Source: Parvularculaceae bacterium
Lineage (GTDB): Bacteria > Pseudomonadota > Alphaproteobacteria > Caulobacterales > Parvularculaceae
NCBI GenBank assembly: GCA_028280115.1
Contig: JANQMJ010000008.1
Location: 48,533 to 112,532 of the forward strand
Length of the DNA: 64,000 nucleotides
Direction: 5' to 3'
The translations under genes and the position numbers were made by a program. Under the pieces are notes generated by a model. It saw nothing but the letters and a program-made list of their open reading frames with translations, searched no databases and was not told where the DNA came from. Each line of letters begins with the position of its first letter. The stretch's first letter is position 1. Shown piece after piece: positions 17,301 through 26,985 of the stretch.

Positions 17301-20258
17301 TCAGACGGTCAACGCTTCGTCCAGGAACGATTCCAGTTCATGTCTGTGCCGGCTCATCAGGCCGGTCGCCGGCGAGGCGGCGGCTGGCCGGCCGACAAAG
17401 CGGGCGCGCTTGTGCTTGGCGCCGATCTGATCGAGCGCCCATTCAAGATTTGGATCCATGAAAAACCAGGCGCCCATGTTTTTCGGCTCTTCCTGACACC
17501 AGACCATGTCCGCGTTCGTAAAGCGCTGCAATTCCTTGATCAAGGATTGGGCGGGGAACGGATAGAATTGTTCGATACGCATGAGGTAGACGTTATCGAC
17601 GCCGCGCTTTTCGCGCTCCTCCAGGAGATCGTAATAGACCTTCCCCGCGCACATTACGACGCGCTTGATCTTGGCGTCGGAGACAAGCTTAACCGTCGAT
17701 CCCGGCTTATATTCCGCATCGTCCCACAGCACGCGGTGAAATGACGATCCCGATCCCATCTCTTCAAGGGAGGAAACGCACTTTTTGTGCCGCAAGAGCG
17801 ACTTGGGCGTCATCAGCACCAGCGGTTTTCTGAAATTGCGGCGCATCTGCCGGCGCAATATGTGGAAATAATTCGCCGGCGTGGTGCAATTGGCGACCTG
17901 AATGTTGTCCTGGGCGCACATCTGCAAGAAGCGCTCGAGCCGCGCGGAAGAATGCTCCGGCCCCTGACCTTCATAGCCGTGCGGCAGGAGCAGGACGAGG
18001 CCGCACATGCGCAGCCATTTGCGCTCGCCCGAGGTAATAAACTGATCGATGATCACCTGGGCGCCGTTGGCGAAATCGCCGAACTGACCTTCCCAGATCA
18101 CGAGAAATTTCGGATTGGCGAGGGCGTAGCCGTATTCAAAACCCATCACGGCGAATTCAGACAGATTCGAATCGTGCACTTCGAACGTCGCATTGGCGTC
18201 GTCAAGATGACGCAGCGGCGTATAGGTGTTTTCCGTTTCCTGATCGATAAACACCGCGTGACGCTGGGAGAACGTGCCGCGACGCGAATCCTGACCCGAC
18301 AAGCGGACCCCGAAACCGTCCTGCAACAGCGATCCGAAGGCGAGCGCTTCCGCCGTCGCCCAGTCAACGCCTTCGCCGGTTTTGAACATCTTCTTTTTCT
18401 GCTCGAGAATTCGGGCAAGGGTTCTGTGGATCTTGAAATTCTTCGGATATCGCGTCAGCGCGGCGCCGATGGTTTTAAGCGCGCCGTCTTCGATCGCGGT
18501 GTCGCCGCGGCGGTCGTCGTCCAGAGGCTGGACGAATCCCGACCATTGTCCATCGAGCCAATCAGCCTTGTTCGGCCGGAAAGATTCGGCGGCCTTGAAT
18601 TCCTCGTCGAGAAACGCACGAAAGCGCTGGCGCTCATTTTCTTCGTCGTCCGGACCGCTCATGCCTTCCTCGCGCAGCCGGTTGGCGTAGATCTCGCGCG
18701 CCGTGGGAAGGGCGCGGATCTTTTTATACATCAAAGGCTGGGTGAAGCTCGGCTCATCGCCTTCATTGTGGCCGAAACGGCGATAGCAGAACATGTCGAT
18801 GACGACGTCGGCGCCGAATTTTTGACGGAACTCGGTGGCGACTTTCGCCGCGTAAACGACCGCTTCGGGATCGTCCCCGTTGACGTGGAAGATCGGCGCC
18901 TGAACCATCTTGGCGACATCCGACGGATAGGGCGAGGAGCGGGCGAATTTCGGCGAGGTCGTAAAACCGATCTGATTGTTGACGATGAAGTGAACCGTGC
19001 CGCCGGTGCGATAGCCGCGAAGGCCGGAAAGGCCGAAACATTCCGCCACGATCCCCTGCCCGGCGAAGGAGGCGTCGCCATGCAGGAGAAGCGGCAGGAC
19101 ATGGGTGCGCGGCGCGTCGAGATCGGTCGGCTCGATGCGGTCCTGCTTCGAACGCGCCTTGCCGAGCACGACCGGATCGACGGCTTCAAGATGCGACGGA
19201 TTGGCGGTAAGCGAGAGGTGCACCTTGTTGCCGTCGAACTCGCGGTCCGACGAGGCGCCGAGGTGATATTTGACGTCGCCCGAGCCGTCGACCTCGTCCG
19301 GGGTCACCGAGCCGCCCTGAAATTCATGAAAAATGTGATGATAGGGCTTGCCCATCACCGCGGCGAGCACGTTGAGCCGGCCGCGATGCGGCATGCCGAT
19401 GACGATCTCTTTGACCCCAAGCGCCCCGCCCCGCTTGATGATCTGCTCTAGGGCGGGAACCATCGATTCCGCGCCGTCAAGACCGAACCGCTTGGTGCCG
19501 GTGTATTTGATGTTGAGGAAATTCTCGAAGCCTTCCGCCTCGATCAGCTTGTTCAGGATCGCTTCCTTGCCTTCAGGCGTGAACGAAATGTCCTTGTCCG
19601 GACCTTCGATGCGATGCTGTATCCACGCCTTCTGTTCGGGATCGGAAATGTGCATGAATTCGACGGCGAACGTTCCGCAATAGGTGCGCTTGAGGATCGC
19701 CATGATCTCGCGCAGGGTCGCGGTTTCCAGACCGAGCACATGGTCGATGAAAATCGGCCGGTCCATGTCGGCTTCGGAAAATCCCGCGCTCGCCGGATCG
19801 AGCTCGGGCAGGAAATTCTTTTTTTGCAGGCCGAGCGGATCGAGATCCGCAATCAAATGGCCGCGGACGCGATAGGCGCGGATCAGCATGAGCGCGCGCA
19901 AGGCGTCTTTGGTCGCCTGGTGAACGTCTTCGGTCGCCGCCGCGGGCGCGCGCCGTTCGATCTTGGCCTTCAACTCGGTTTCGACGGCGCTCCAGTCGCC
20001 GTCGAACGCAGCGGTCAGCTCGCCGTTGCGAACCGGCGGCCAATCCTTGCGCGCCCAGCTCGGCCCCGTCGCCGGCGACGAGCCATTCGCGCGTCCGGCC
20101 GCGCGTTCGAAGAACGCGCGCCACTCGTCGCTGACCGAAGCCGGGTCTTCAAGATACCGGGCGTAGAGCTGTTCGAGGTAGCGGGCGTTGGCCCCCGATA
20201 GGATCGTTTCGTCGGGGGCGCTTTTGCCTGGCTGCGGCGCCGCTCCATCTTTCGCCAT
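17301..20258 (-). CDS. sucA: 2-oxoglutarate dehydrogenase E1 component
   Basis: A 985-residue thiamine-diphosphate decarboxylase that starts 2-oxoglutarate oxidation. Recognisable blocks include the N-terminal ANARYLEQLYARYLEDP E2-binding segment, RFGLDGAESMVP, IGMPHRGRLNVLA, the thiamine-binding region with HVNGDDPEAVVYAAKVATEF and RRFGHNEGDEPSFTQPLMYK, and the C-terminal EGQGPEHSSARLERFLQ. ATG at 20258 (MAKDGAAP) is preferred; a TTG at 20279 would add seven residues. It is followed closely by sucB and preceded by sucD, forming the sucCDAB-lpdA block. Confidence 0.96.
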   Translation of the reverse strand: MAKDGAAPQPGKSAPDETILSGANARYLEQLYARYLEDPASVSDEWRAFFERAAGRANGSSPATGPSWARKDWPPVRNGELTAAFDGDWSAVETELKAKIERRAPAAATEDVHQATKDALRALMLIRAYRVRGHLIADLDPLGLQKKNFLPELDPASAGFSEADMDRPIFIDHVLGLETATLREIMAILKRTYCGTFAVEFMHISDPEQKAWIQHRIEGPDKDISFTPEGKEAILNKLIEAEGFENFLNIKYTGTKRFGLDGAESMVPALEQIIKRGGALGVKEIVIGMPHRGRLNVLAAVMGKPYHHIFHEFQGGSVTPDEVDGSGDVKYHLGASSDREFDGNKVHLSLTANPSHLEAVDPVVLGKARSKQDRIEPTDLDAPRTHVLPLLLHGDASFAGQGIVAECFGLSGLRGYRTGGTVHFIVNNQIGFTTSPKFARSSPYPSDVAKMVQAPIFHVNGDDPEAVVYAAKVATEFRQKFGADVVIDMFCYRRFGHNEGDEPSFTQPLMYKKIRALPTAREIYANRLREEGMSGPDDEENERQRFRAFLDEEFKAAESFRPNKADWLDGQWSGFVQPLDDDRRGDTAIEDGALKTIGAALTRYPKNFKIHRTLARILEQKKKMFKTGEGVDWATAEALAFGSLLQDGFGVRLSGQDSRRGTFSQRHAVFIDQETENTYTPLRHLDDANATFEVHDSNLSEFAVMGFEYGYALANPKFLVIWEGQFGDFANGAQVIIDQFITSGERKWLRMCGLVLLLPHGYEGQGPEHSSARLERFLQMCAQDNIQVANCTTPANYFHILRRQMRRNFRKPLVLMTPKSLLRHKKCVSSLEEMGSGSSFHRVLWDDAEYKPGSTVKLVSDAKIKRVVMCAGKVYYDLLEEREKRGVDNVYLMRIEQFYPFPAQSLIKELQRFTNADMVWCQEEPKNMGAWFFMDPNLEWALDQIGAKHKRARFVGRPAAASPATGLMSRHRHELESFLDEALTV

Positions 20259-20362
20259 GACGCGTCTCAATTCTCTCAACGCCGCGGGTGTCGGGTGTCC
20301 CTAGATACGCCAACTACGCGCCGTTTCAATGATATAGGCAAGCAGAATAGGCGCAGCGACGT

Positions 20363-21274
20363 TTATTTTTTCAAAATTTCAAGAAGTGTCCGCCCCATGG
20401 CCGCCGGGGTCGGGGAAACCGCAACGCCGGCGGCTTTGAGCGCCTCGATTTTGGCCGCGGCGGTGTCGTCGGCGCCGGCGACCAGCGCGCCGGCATGGCC
20501 CATGCGCCGGCCCGGCGGCGCCGTGACGCCGGCGATGAAGCCGACAGCGGGTTTTTTGACCTTGTGGCGGCTCAGAAACTGCGCCGCTTCGGCCTCGGCC
20601 GACCCGCCGATCTCGCCGATCATAATGATCGCATGGGTCTCCTCATCGGCCAGAAACATATCGAGCACTTCGATGAAGTCGGTTCCCTTGACCGGATCGC
20701 CGCCAATACCCACGCAGGTCGACTGGCCGAGCCCGGCCGCCGTGGTCTGGTGAACCGCTTCATAGGTCAGCGTGCCCGAGCGCGAAATGATGCCCACATG
20801 GCCCTTGCGGTGAATGTGGCCCGGCATGATGCCGATCTTGCATTCCTCCGGCGTGATGACGCCGGGACAGTTGGGTCCGATAAGCCGCGTCCCGGAGCCG
20901 TCCAGGGCGCGTTTGACCTTGACCATGTCAAGCACGGGAATGCCTTCGGTGATGCACACGACAAGCGGCATTTCGGCCGCGGCGGCTTCAAGAATCGAAT
21001 CCGCCGCGAAAGGCGGCGGCACATAGATGACCGAGGCGTCCGCGCCGGTCTTTTCGCGCGCCTCGATTACGGTGTCGAAAACCGGAAGCGTAGCGCCTTT
21101 GGCGCCGTCGGGCGCGTTGTCCGTCGCCTGCCAGGTCTGGCCGCCCTTGCCGGGGGTAACGCCGCCGACCATCTGCGTGCCGTAGGCGATCGCCTGCTCG
21201 GTGTGGAACGTGCCGGTCGAACCGGTCATGCCCTGGCAAATCACTTTTGTGTTTTTGTCGACAAGAATGGACAT
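20363..21274 (-). CDS. sucD: Succinyl-CoA synthetase alpha subunit
   Basis: A 303-residue alpha subunit that, with SucC, converts succinyl-CoA to succinate with nucleotide phosphorylation. The N-terminal CoA-binding Rossmann domain has [20 protein letters not shown]. The middle has [11 protein letters not shown]. The phosphohistidine region has [20 protein letters not shown] and the C-terminal ligase part [19 protein letters not shown], which carries the active histidine. ATG at 21274 fits the family start (MSILVDKNT). The gene is separated from sucC by 424 bp that contains a small RNA candidate on the other strand. Confidence 0.96.
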   Translation of the reverse strand: MSILVDKNTKVICQGMTGSTGTFHTEQAIAYGTQMVGGVTPGKGGQTWQATDNAPDGAKGATLPVFDTVIEAREKTGADASVIYVPPPFAADSILEAAAAEMPLVVCITEGIPVLDMVKVKRALDGSGTRLIGPNCPGVITPEECKIGIMPGHIHRKGHVGIISRSGTLTYEAVHQTTAAGLGQSTCVGIGGDPVKGTDFIEVLDMFLADEETHAIIMIGEIGGSAEAEAAQFLSRHKVKKPAVGFIAGVTAPPGRRMGHAGALVAGADDTAAAKIEALKAAGVAVSPTPAAMGRTLLEILKK

Positions 21275-21551
21275 TTGAAAGCCGCGCCGCTGGTGGTGCC
21301 AGGCCGTCATAACGGCGGCGCCGGGCGCGGGCAACTCCGTGAGGTTTCACAGCCTCCGCCATCACAATTTCAAGGCCAGAACGATGCTGCGCCTCACGGG
21401 GTTCGGCGCCGTAGATACGAACGGGACGTGCTATAGCGGCGCAGATGCTGTGGAAAACACCCCCGCAGGACTGCCTGGCCGGCGGATAATCAAGCCTTTG
21501 CGAGAAGGGCGCGCAGACGTCAACGGAGTGTCACGAAACCGTCGCCGCCCT

Positions 21552-21559
21552 GCTATATT
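21552..21559 (+). promoter_or_regulatory. Putative extended -10 promoter for the small RNA
   Basis: TGC-TATATT fits an extended -10 element, placing the start of transcription near 21566. No convincing -35 is visible at the usual distance. The plus strand here has no gene other than the candidate small RNA. Confidence 0.4.
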
Positions 21560-21565
21560 TCTCTG

Positions 21566-21647
21566 CCACAGGAAGCGCGCTTAGACCGCAAACCTCCGGT
21601 CAAGAGCCCTCCCAACTTAAGACCGCGCCTTAGGCGCGGTCTTTTTT
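21566..21647 (+). ncRNA. Candidate trans-acting small RNA with CCUCC motifs
   Basis: A roughly 82-nt plus-strand unit lies between minus-strand genes sucD and sucC. It has an upstream extended -10 and a textbook intrinsic terminator. A hairpin (GACCG at 21584-21588 with CGGTC at 21597-21601) presents CAAACCUC in its loop, and a single-stranded CCCUCCC follows at about 21608-21613. Exposed anti-Shine-Dalgarno CCUCC motifs are typical of several alphaproteobacterial sRNA families that block translation initiation. No start codon plus frame of convincing length lies within it. The sRNA call is inference from architecture; the exact 5' end is a guess. Confidence 0.5.
21621..21647 (+). terminator. 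Strong Rho-independent terminator
   Basis: GACCGCGCC (21621-21629) pairs perfectly with GGCGCGGTC (21633-21641) around a TTA loop and is followed by six T. The T-run is on the plus strand only, so it ends a plus-strand transcript rather than the minus-strand sucC message. Confidence 0.85.
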
Positions 21648-21698
21648 GTCGGGCGGCGTATCTGCGTTCCTGGCCGGAACGCGCCATGTTCGCACCCC

Positions 21699-22892
21699 TT
21701 ACCCCTGGACCGCCGCGACGACTTTCTTTGCCGCGTCTTCAAGATCGTCGGCGGGCGTAATCTTAAGGCCGGAACCGGCCAGGATCTCCTTGCCCTTTTC
21801 AACGTTGGTGCCTTCAAGACGCACGACGAGGGGATCATCGAGGCCGACTTCCTTCACCGCGGCGATAATGCCTTCGGCGATGATGTCGCAGCGCATGATG
21901 CCGCCGAAGATGTTGACCAGAATGCCTTTAACCCCCGGATCGGTGGTGATGATCTTGAACGCCTCGGTGACTTTTTCCTTCGACGCGCCGCCGCCGACGT
22001 CGAGAAAGTTCGCCGGTTCGGCGCCGTAATGCTTGATGATGTCCATGGTCGCCATGGCCAGGCCCGCGCCGTTGACCATGCAGCCGATATTGCCGTCGAG
22101 CTTGACATAGGAAAGATCGAATTCCGACGCCTTGAGTTCTATGGGGTCTTCTTCCGACGTATCGCGCATGTCGAGAATGTTGGCATGGCGAAAGAGCGCG
22201 TTGGGATCGAACCCGACCTTGGCGTCGAGCACCACGAGGTCGCCCGATGTTGTTACGACAAGCGGATTGATCTCCAAAAGGCTCATGTCCTTTTCAACAA
22301 ACGCCTGATATAGCGCCGGGATGAGCGCGCCGCATTGTTTCGCCGCGGCGCCCTTCAGCGCCAGGGCCTGCGCGATGCGCCGGGCGTGATGCGGCATGCA
22401 GCCGGTCGCCGGATCGATCCCCACCGTGACGATCTTTTCCGGCGTTTCTTCGGCGACTTCCTCGATATTCATGCCGCCTTCGGTCGAGGCGATGAACGCG
22501 ATGCGCCCGACGCTTCGGTCGACCAGTGCGGAAAGATAAAGCTCGGTCTCGATATCCGTGCCGTTTTCGATATAGATGCGGCCCACCTCCTTGCCGGCCG
22601 GGCCGGTTTGCTTGGTGACGAGCGTCTTGCCGAGCATCTGTTTGGCGAAGGCGGCTGCTTCTTCCGGCGATTTTGCAAGCCGCACGCCGCCGGCCTCGCC
22701 GGCCTCTTTTTCCTTGAACTTGCCCTTGCCGCGCCCGCCGGCGTGGATCTGGGCTTTGACCACATAGACCGGGCCGGGCAGCGCCTTGGCGGTTTCCTCC
22801 GCTTCCCGGGCGGAAAACACCGGCCGGCCCTCGGCGACCGGCGCGCCATAGTCTTTCAGGAGCCGCTTGGCCTGATATTCATGGATGTTCAT
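21699..22892 (-). CDS. sucC: Succinyl-CoA synthetase beta subunit (ADP-forming type)
   Basis: A 397-residue ATP-grasp beta subunit of succinyl-CoA synthetase. It starts [16 protein letters not shown], has the nucleotide-binding [41 protein letters not shown] in the metal/nucleotide site, and the C-terminal subunit-contact region [18 protein letters not shown] and [19 protein letters not shown] at 22892 follows a GGGAG and is preferred over the upstream start at 22910. It is the first gene of the minus-strand TCA block. Confidence 0.96.
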   Translation of the reverse strand: MNIHEYQAKRLLKDYGAPVAEGRPVFSAREAEETAKALPGPVYVVKAQIHAGGRGKGKFKEKEAGEAGGVRLAKSPEEAAAFAKQMLGKTLVTKQTGPAGKEVGRIYIENGTDIETELYLSALVDRSVGRIAFIASTEGGMNIEEVAEETPEKIVTVGIDPATGCMPHHARRIAQALALKGAAAKQCGALIPALYQAFVEKDMSLLEINPLVVTTSGDLVVLDAKVGFDPNALFRHANILDMRDTSEEDPIELKASEFDLSYVKLDGNIGCMVNGAGLAMATMDIIKHYGAEPANFLDVGGGASKEKVTEAFKIITTDPGVKGILVNIFGGIMRCDIIAEGIIAAVKEVGLDDPLVVRLEGTNVEKGKEILAGSGLKITPADDLEDAAKKVVAAVQG

Positions 22893-22989
22893 GGACGCTC
22901 CCGGCGACAAAAGGACGCCGCCGGTTATAACCGCGCCTCAGGCCGAAACAACCGCGCCGGGCGCAAACCCGCCGGCGCAGGACGGCGGG

Positions 22990-23637
22990 TTAGAACCGAA
23001 TCCCGACCCCGACGCCGGCGACGATCGGGTCGAGCTCCACATCGACGGTGTTGATCGTTCCGCCGGAGTTGAGGGTCGCGGTCGTGTCGATATCGATATA
23101 TTTGATATCGGCGTTGAAGAAGATCCGTTCGGTGATGTCGATGTCGACGCCAGCCTGGAACGCAACACCGACGCTGTCGTCAAGGCTGACCGCCGTCGGG
23201 CCGACCGCGTCGACAAGCGAAGCGGTGGCGTCTTCGCTGTAGAAAATCGTGTAGTTCACGCCGACGCCGACATAGGGCCGCACCTCGGCGTCCGGCAAGA
23301 AGTGATATTGCAGCGTGAGCGTCGGCGGCAGCGCCATGGTGTCGGCGATCTTCCCGAGTCCGACCAGCGAGCCTTCGCCGGAGATGTCATGCGGCGTGGT
23401 TGCAAGAATCAGTTCGGCGCCGAGATTGTCGGCGAGAAAATAGGTAAAATCGAGTTCCGGCATCACCGCATTCGAAACCGACACCGTCGCGTCGGGAAAA
23501 CCGGGCGTAACGGCCGAAGACGTTTCCGTCGGCGCGACCACGATGCCGCGAAGACGGACTAGCCAGTCGCCCTGTTCGGCGAATGCAGGCGTGGAGGCGG
23601 CGGCAAAGGCGGCGCAGGCAAGCAAAGCTAATCGCAT
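22990..23637 (-). CDS. OmpW-family outer membrane protein
   Basis: A 215-residue protein with a signal peptide cleaved after TPAFA (about residue 20). The mature part matches the OmpW eight-strand barrel: WLVRLRGIVVAPTE at the start, a strand with PELDFTYFLADNLGAELI, the LPPTLTLQYHFLPDAEVRPYVG block (written here in two parts of the same strand pair), and a C-terminal strand ending GVGVGIRF with the terminal Phe used for barrel assembly. It probably forms a narrow hydrophobic channel. ATG at 23637 follows GGGAG. Confidence 0.88.
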   Translation of the reverse strand: MRLALLACAAFAAASTPAFAEQGDWLVRLRGIVVAPTETSSAVTPGFPDATVSVSNAVMPELDFTYFLADNLGAELILATTPHDISGEGSLVGLGKIADTMALPPTLTLQYHFLPDAEVRPYVGVGVNYTIFYSEDATASLVDAVGPTAVSLDDSVGVAFQAGVDIDITERIFFNADIKYIDIDTTATLNSGGTINTVDVELDPIVAGVGVGIRF

Positions 23638-23834
23638 GAATAACTCTCCCTTTTCATGACGAAAAAACCGGAACCCATAAAATATGTGCGGCGTTGATCT
23701 GTATAAGGACTGCGCGCTTCGCCGCAGGCGAAAGTGTCGCAGCGCAGTTCAAAATAAGAATGAGACGCAAGATTAATGACCGGCGCGGCAGCGGCGATTC
23801 GCAGCGGCGCGCAAAGCCTTTCGCTTAACGCGTT

Positions 23835-25232
23835 TTAGGCAAGATCGCGCAACAGGTCTGCCGCGAACAGGGAAAGCGTATCGTCGCGCGCGCCCATGAC
23901 AACGATCCGGTCGCCGGGCGCCGCCAGGGCGAGCAGTCGTTCGCCGCAGTCCTTACGCGTTGCGAGCGCTTCGGCGCGGCGGCCGGCGGCGCTGACGCCC
24001 GATGCGATGTCCCCGCTCGACACGCGCCGGTCGGTCGTGCCGCCGAAATAGACCGGCTCGGGCATCAGCAAAATGTCATCGGCGTTTAGATGCTCCGCAA
24101 AGCAGGCGATGAATTCATTTTTCATTTTCCTGAGCGGACCGAAACCGTGGGGCTGGAACATGACCAGCAGCCGCCCGGGAAAATCATGCAGGGTATTCAG
24201 GCTTGCGGCGATCTTGTCGGGATTATGCGCGAAATCGTCGATCACCGTGACGCCCCCGGCTTCGCCGACATATTCAAGTCGTCGCTTGACGCCTTCGAAC
24301 CCGTCAAGCGCGTTTGCCGCCGCGTCCAGCGCAACGCCGCAGGCGGCCGCCGCAGCGATGGCGGCGAGCGCGTTGGAAACGTTGTGACGACCGGGCATTT
24401 TCAGCGCGATCCGCACGCGGGCGCCGGCGCGACGGTCGATCGCATCGAAAGCGACGCCGAACGGTTCGGGCGCGATGTTCTCGGCGATGAAATCCGCCTT
24501 AGGATTATTGAGACTGTAGGTGACCGCGCGGCCCTCATGCGCCTTGGCGAGCGCAGCGGTTTCCCCATTGTCGAGATTCAATACAGCAACCTCCGCCCGG
24601 GCGGTGAATTCGGAAAACAGGATGCGCAATTCGTCCATGCTCCTATGATCGAGCGCAATATTGTTGAGCACCGCGATCTTCGGGTTGAACATGGCGATGG
24701 AGCCGTCGCTTTCATCGACCTCGCTGACGAAGATCTCACCCTTGCCAATGCGGGCGCTGGCGAAAGGCGCGCTAGGCCCGGCGAAGTTTTTCATCACCGC
24801 TCCGTTCATGATCGTCGGATCGCGGCCCGCATGATGCAGGATCCAGCCTATCATGGCCGTGGCGGTCGACTTGCCGCTGGTGCCGGCGACGGCGATGGGC
24901 GAGGGCGCGGCGTTGAAAAGTTCGGCGAGGAGTTCGGCCCGGGAAAGGCGTTTCGCCCCCAGCCGTTTCGCCGCGAGCACGTCGGGCACGGTCTCCTCCA
25001 CTGCGGCGGAAGCGACCAGAATCTGGCTCGTCCGCTTAAAGCCCGAACCGTCCTGGGGATGAAGCACGATGCCGAGCGATCTGAGATAATCGAATTTCGC
25101 CGCGGTCCGGCCCTGATCGAGCGCCCGGTCCGACCCCTCGCCGGCCGCGCCCTGCGCCTTGACGATCGCCGCCAGGGGCAGCATGCCCGAGCCGCCGATC
25201 CCGCAGAAGAAATAGTCTTTGCGCTTTCCCAT
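23835..25232 (-). CDS. Mur ligase of the MurC/Mpl group
   Basis: A 465-residue ATP-dependent peptide ligase with three Mur domains: an N-terminal Rossmann UDP-binding domain (FFCGIGGSGMLPLA), a central ATPase domain with P-loop AVAGTSGKSTATAMIG and the metal site SEVDESDGS, and a C-terminal domain with DFAHNPDKI. The P-loop reads GTSGKST where MurC and Mpl normally have GTHGKTT. Overall layout fits UDP-N-acetylmuramate ligases, and the nearby LD-carboxypeptidase (26986) suggests murein recycling, the role of Mpl. Which peptide it adds cannot be told from sequence. ATG at 25232 follows GAGGTG. Confidence 0.8.
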   Translation of the reverse strand: MGKRKDYFFCGIGGSGMLPLAAIVKAQGAAGEGSDRALDQGRTAAKFDYLRSLGIVLHPQDGSGFKRTSQILVASAAVEETVPDVLAAKRLGAKRLSRAELLAELFNAAPSPIAVAGTSGKSTATAMIGWILHHAGRDPTIMNGAVMKNFAGPSAPFASARIGKGEIFVSEVDESDGSIAMFNPKIAVLNNIALDHRSMDELRILFSEFTARAEVAVLNLDNGETAALAKAHEGRAVTYSLNNPKADFIAENIAPEPFGVAFDAIDRRAGARVRIALKMPGRHNVSNALAAIAAAAACGVALDAAANALDGFEGVKRRLEYVGEAGGVTVIDDFAHNPDKIAASLNTLHDFPGRLLVMFQPHGFGPLRKMKNEFIACFAEHLNADDILLMPEPVYFGGTTDRRVSSGDIASGVSAAGRRAEALATRKDCGERLLALAAPGDRIVVMGARDDTLSLFAADLLRDLA

Positions 25233-25274
25233 ATCACCTCAGCATAGCATCATCGTTAAATGACCGATGGCGAA

Positions 25275-25311
25275 CAACATCTGAGTGGCTCGACTGACTC
25301 GTCAAATGTTG
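25275..25311. promoter_or_regulatory. Inverted repeat upstream of XRE-ImmA gene, putative operator
   Basis: CAACATCTGA (25275-25284) and TCAAATGTTG (25302-25311) are inverted copies with one mismatch, separated by 17 bp. The right arm ends 13 bp before the start codon of the XRE-domain protein, a position suited to autorepression by that protein. Confidence 0.5.
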
Positions 25312-25324
25312 CAAAGATAGGCCT

Positions 25325-26476
25325 ATGCCAAAGATCAACCCTAATATCCTTATTTGGGCTCGCGAATCAGCCGGTCTATCCCCGGCAGATGCGGCTAAGA
25401 AATTACAGATAAAAGAAGACCGACTGTTAGAATTCGAAAAGGGTAAACGAAACCCTACGCGACGTCAGTTAGTGGGCATGTCGGAGAAGTACCGCCGTCC
25501 TCTCCTAACCTTCTATCTTCCTAATATCCCGCACGAGACCGATAAGGGCCGCGATTATAGAATGCTGCCTGGCGATAAGCTTCCTGACACAGAGTCGTTT
25601 TTAGACGCGCTTCTGAGAAACGTGATTGGGCGGCAAACTTTGGTTCGTGCCGCCTTAGAAGATGCGGAGGAAGATGAACCTATTTCGTTAGTAGGTTCAT
25701 TTTCAATCGACGACGGTGCCGAAGCGCTGGCAAGGAAGATTGAATTAGAACTGAAATTCTCGGTACAGAACTTTCGCTTGTACAACACAGTAGATGATGC
25801 CTTTGCATCCTTGCGGAATGCAGTTGAAAGAGCAGGCGTGTTTGTATTGCTGATGGGAAATCTTGGAACACACCATACGGATATTGACCCTCTAGTGTTT
25901 CGCGGCTTTGCATTATCTGATCCAATTGCGCCGTTCATTGTCATAAATGAAAAAGATTCGAAAGCTGCTTGGTCGTTCACCCTACTGCATGAGTTAGCAC
26001 ACATATTCTTAGGAGAAACCGCAATTAGCGGCTATGGGAGCGAATTAGAGATTGAACGCTTCTGTGATGCTGTTGCAGCCTCCTTTCTGCTGCCCCCAAG
26101 CGAGCTAAGCGAGATTAGCACTGTTGATTTTAGCGGTTTGCTGGAAGAAGTAAGCGCCTTTGCAAACGACAGAAATCTCAGCCGAAAAATGGTGGCTTAC
26201 AATCTTTTGCGCGCAAACCGAATCTCCCGTGCGATGTACCAACGGCTAAGCAATCAATTTGATGCAGACCGACTAGCGCAAAAGACGGCAGGAAAAGAGA
26301 ACCGCGGCCCCGTTGACTATTATATTGTCCGGCGTCACCGCGTCGGTCCAGGGCTTGTAAATTTTGTAAAGAGAATGGTCACGGACGGCAGGTTAACAAC
26401 GGTTAAGGCGGGGGCAGTGCTAGGGGTGAAACCAACGGCCGTTGGGCGAATGGTCAATCAGAGCAATGCAGCGTAA
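25325..26476 (+). CDS. XRE-family regulator fused to ImmA/IrrE metallopeptidase (antitoxin-like)
   Basis: A 383-residue COG2856-type protein. Residues about 5-60 form an XRE helix-turn-helix (WARESAGLSPADAAKKLQI). The central part has the ImmA/IrrE zinc-protease motif LLHELAHIFLGE (about residues 220-231) with a downstream acidic residue. The C-terminal third (to residue 383) contains a second HTH-like segment. Proteins of this type commonly pair with a PIN-like DUF4411 toxin, and that gene follows after 13 bp. Base composition is visibly AT-richer than the flanks, which suggests acquisition by transfer. The upstream inverted repeat suggests autoregulation. Confidence 0.85.
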   Translation: MPKINPNILIWARESAGLSPADAAKKLQIKEDRLLEFEKGKRNPTRRQLVGMSEKYRRPLLTFYLPNIPHETDKGRDYRMLPGDKLPDTESFLDALLRNVIGRQTLVRAALEDAEEDEPISLVGSFSIDDGAEALARKIELELKFSVQNFRLYNTVDDAFASLRNAVERAGVFVLLMGNLGTHHTDIDPLVFRGFALSDPIAPFIVINEKDSKAAWSFTLLHELAHIFLGETAISGYGSELEIERFCDAVAASFLLPPSELSEISTVDFSGLLEEVSAFANDRNLSRKMVAYNLLRANRISRAMYQRLSNQFDADRLAQKTAGKENRGPVDYYIVRRHRVGPGLVNFVKRMVTDGRLTTVKAGAVLGVKPTAVGRMVNQSNAA

Positions 26477-26489
26477 ACGGGGGTGAGAA

Positions 26490-26975
26490 TTGATTTACCT
26501 CTTTGACGCTGACACATTGATACGTTCCGCTAATACTTTCTATCAATTGGATCGCGTTCCACAATTCTGGTCATGGGTGAGACAACAGGGTGAGAATGGC
26601 GACATTAAAATCCCAATCGAGCAATATGAAGAAATTGTTGTTGGAAAAGATGGCCTTGTTGACTGGCTGAAAGCAGAAGAAAATAAATCAGCGCTTGTTC
26701 TTGACGAGGACGCTGATCCCGAAATTGTTGCGGAAGTTACATTGACTGGATATGGCGAGCTTGATGAAGCCGGCTTGGAGACGGTCGGACGGGATCCATT
26801 CTTAATTGCGTACGCATATGCCGCACCAATAAACAGAAGTGTCGTGACCTTTGAAAACTCATCGCCTCGACGAAAAGGAAAAAACCGAAAAATTCCTGAC
26901 GTTTGCAATGATCTCGGCATCAAATGTGCAACGCTTTTCGATGTGATCGAAAAACTCGACTTCAAAATTCCCTAA
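26490..26975 (+). CDS. DUF4411 PIN-like protein, putative toxin
   Basis: A 161-residue protein of typical DUF4411 length. Acidic residues lie at PIN-like positions: LFDADTLI at the N-terminus, GRDPFLIAYA in the middle and KIPDVCNDLGIKC near the end. DUF4411 is placed in the PIN-like nuclease superfamily and is often the partner of XRE-ImmA proteins, so RNase toxin activity is a reasonable but untested inference. The start is TTG at 26490, directly preceded by a GGGGGTGAG ribosome site; no in-frame ATG fits. Composition is AT-rich like its partner. Confidence 0.8.
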   Translation: MIYLFDADTLIRSANTFYQLDRVPQFWSWVRQQGENGDIKIPIEQYEEIVVGKDGLVDWLKAEENKSALVLDEDADPEIVAEVTLTGYGELDEAGLETVGRDPFLIAYAYAAPINRSVVTFENSSPRRKGKNRKIPDVCNDLGIKCATLFDVIEKLDFKIP

Positions 26976-26985
26976 TAGAAAAGCT

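Noticed and set aside
17787..19451. A 554-codon plus-strand frame
   Set aside because: Antisense to sucA, whose motifs are intact through the whole stretch; no independent ribosome site or motif.
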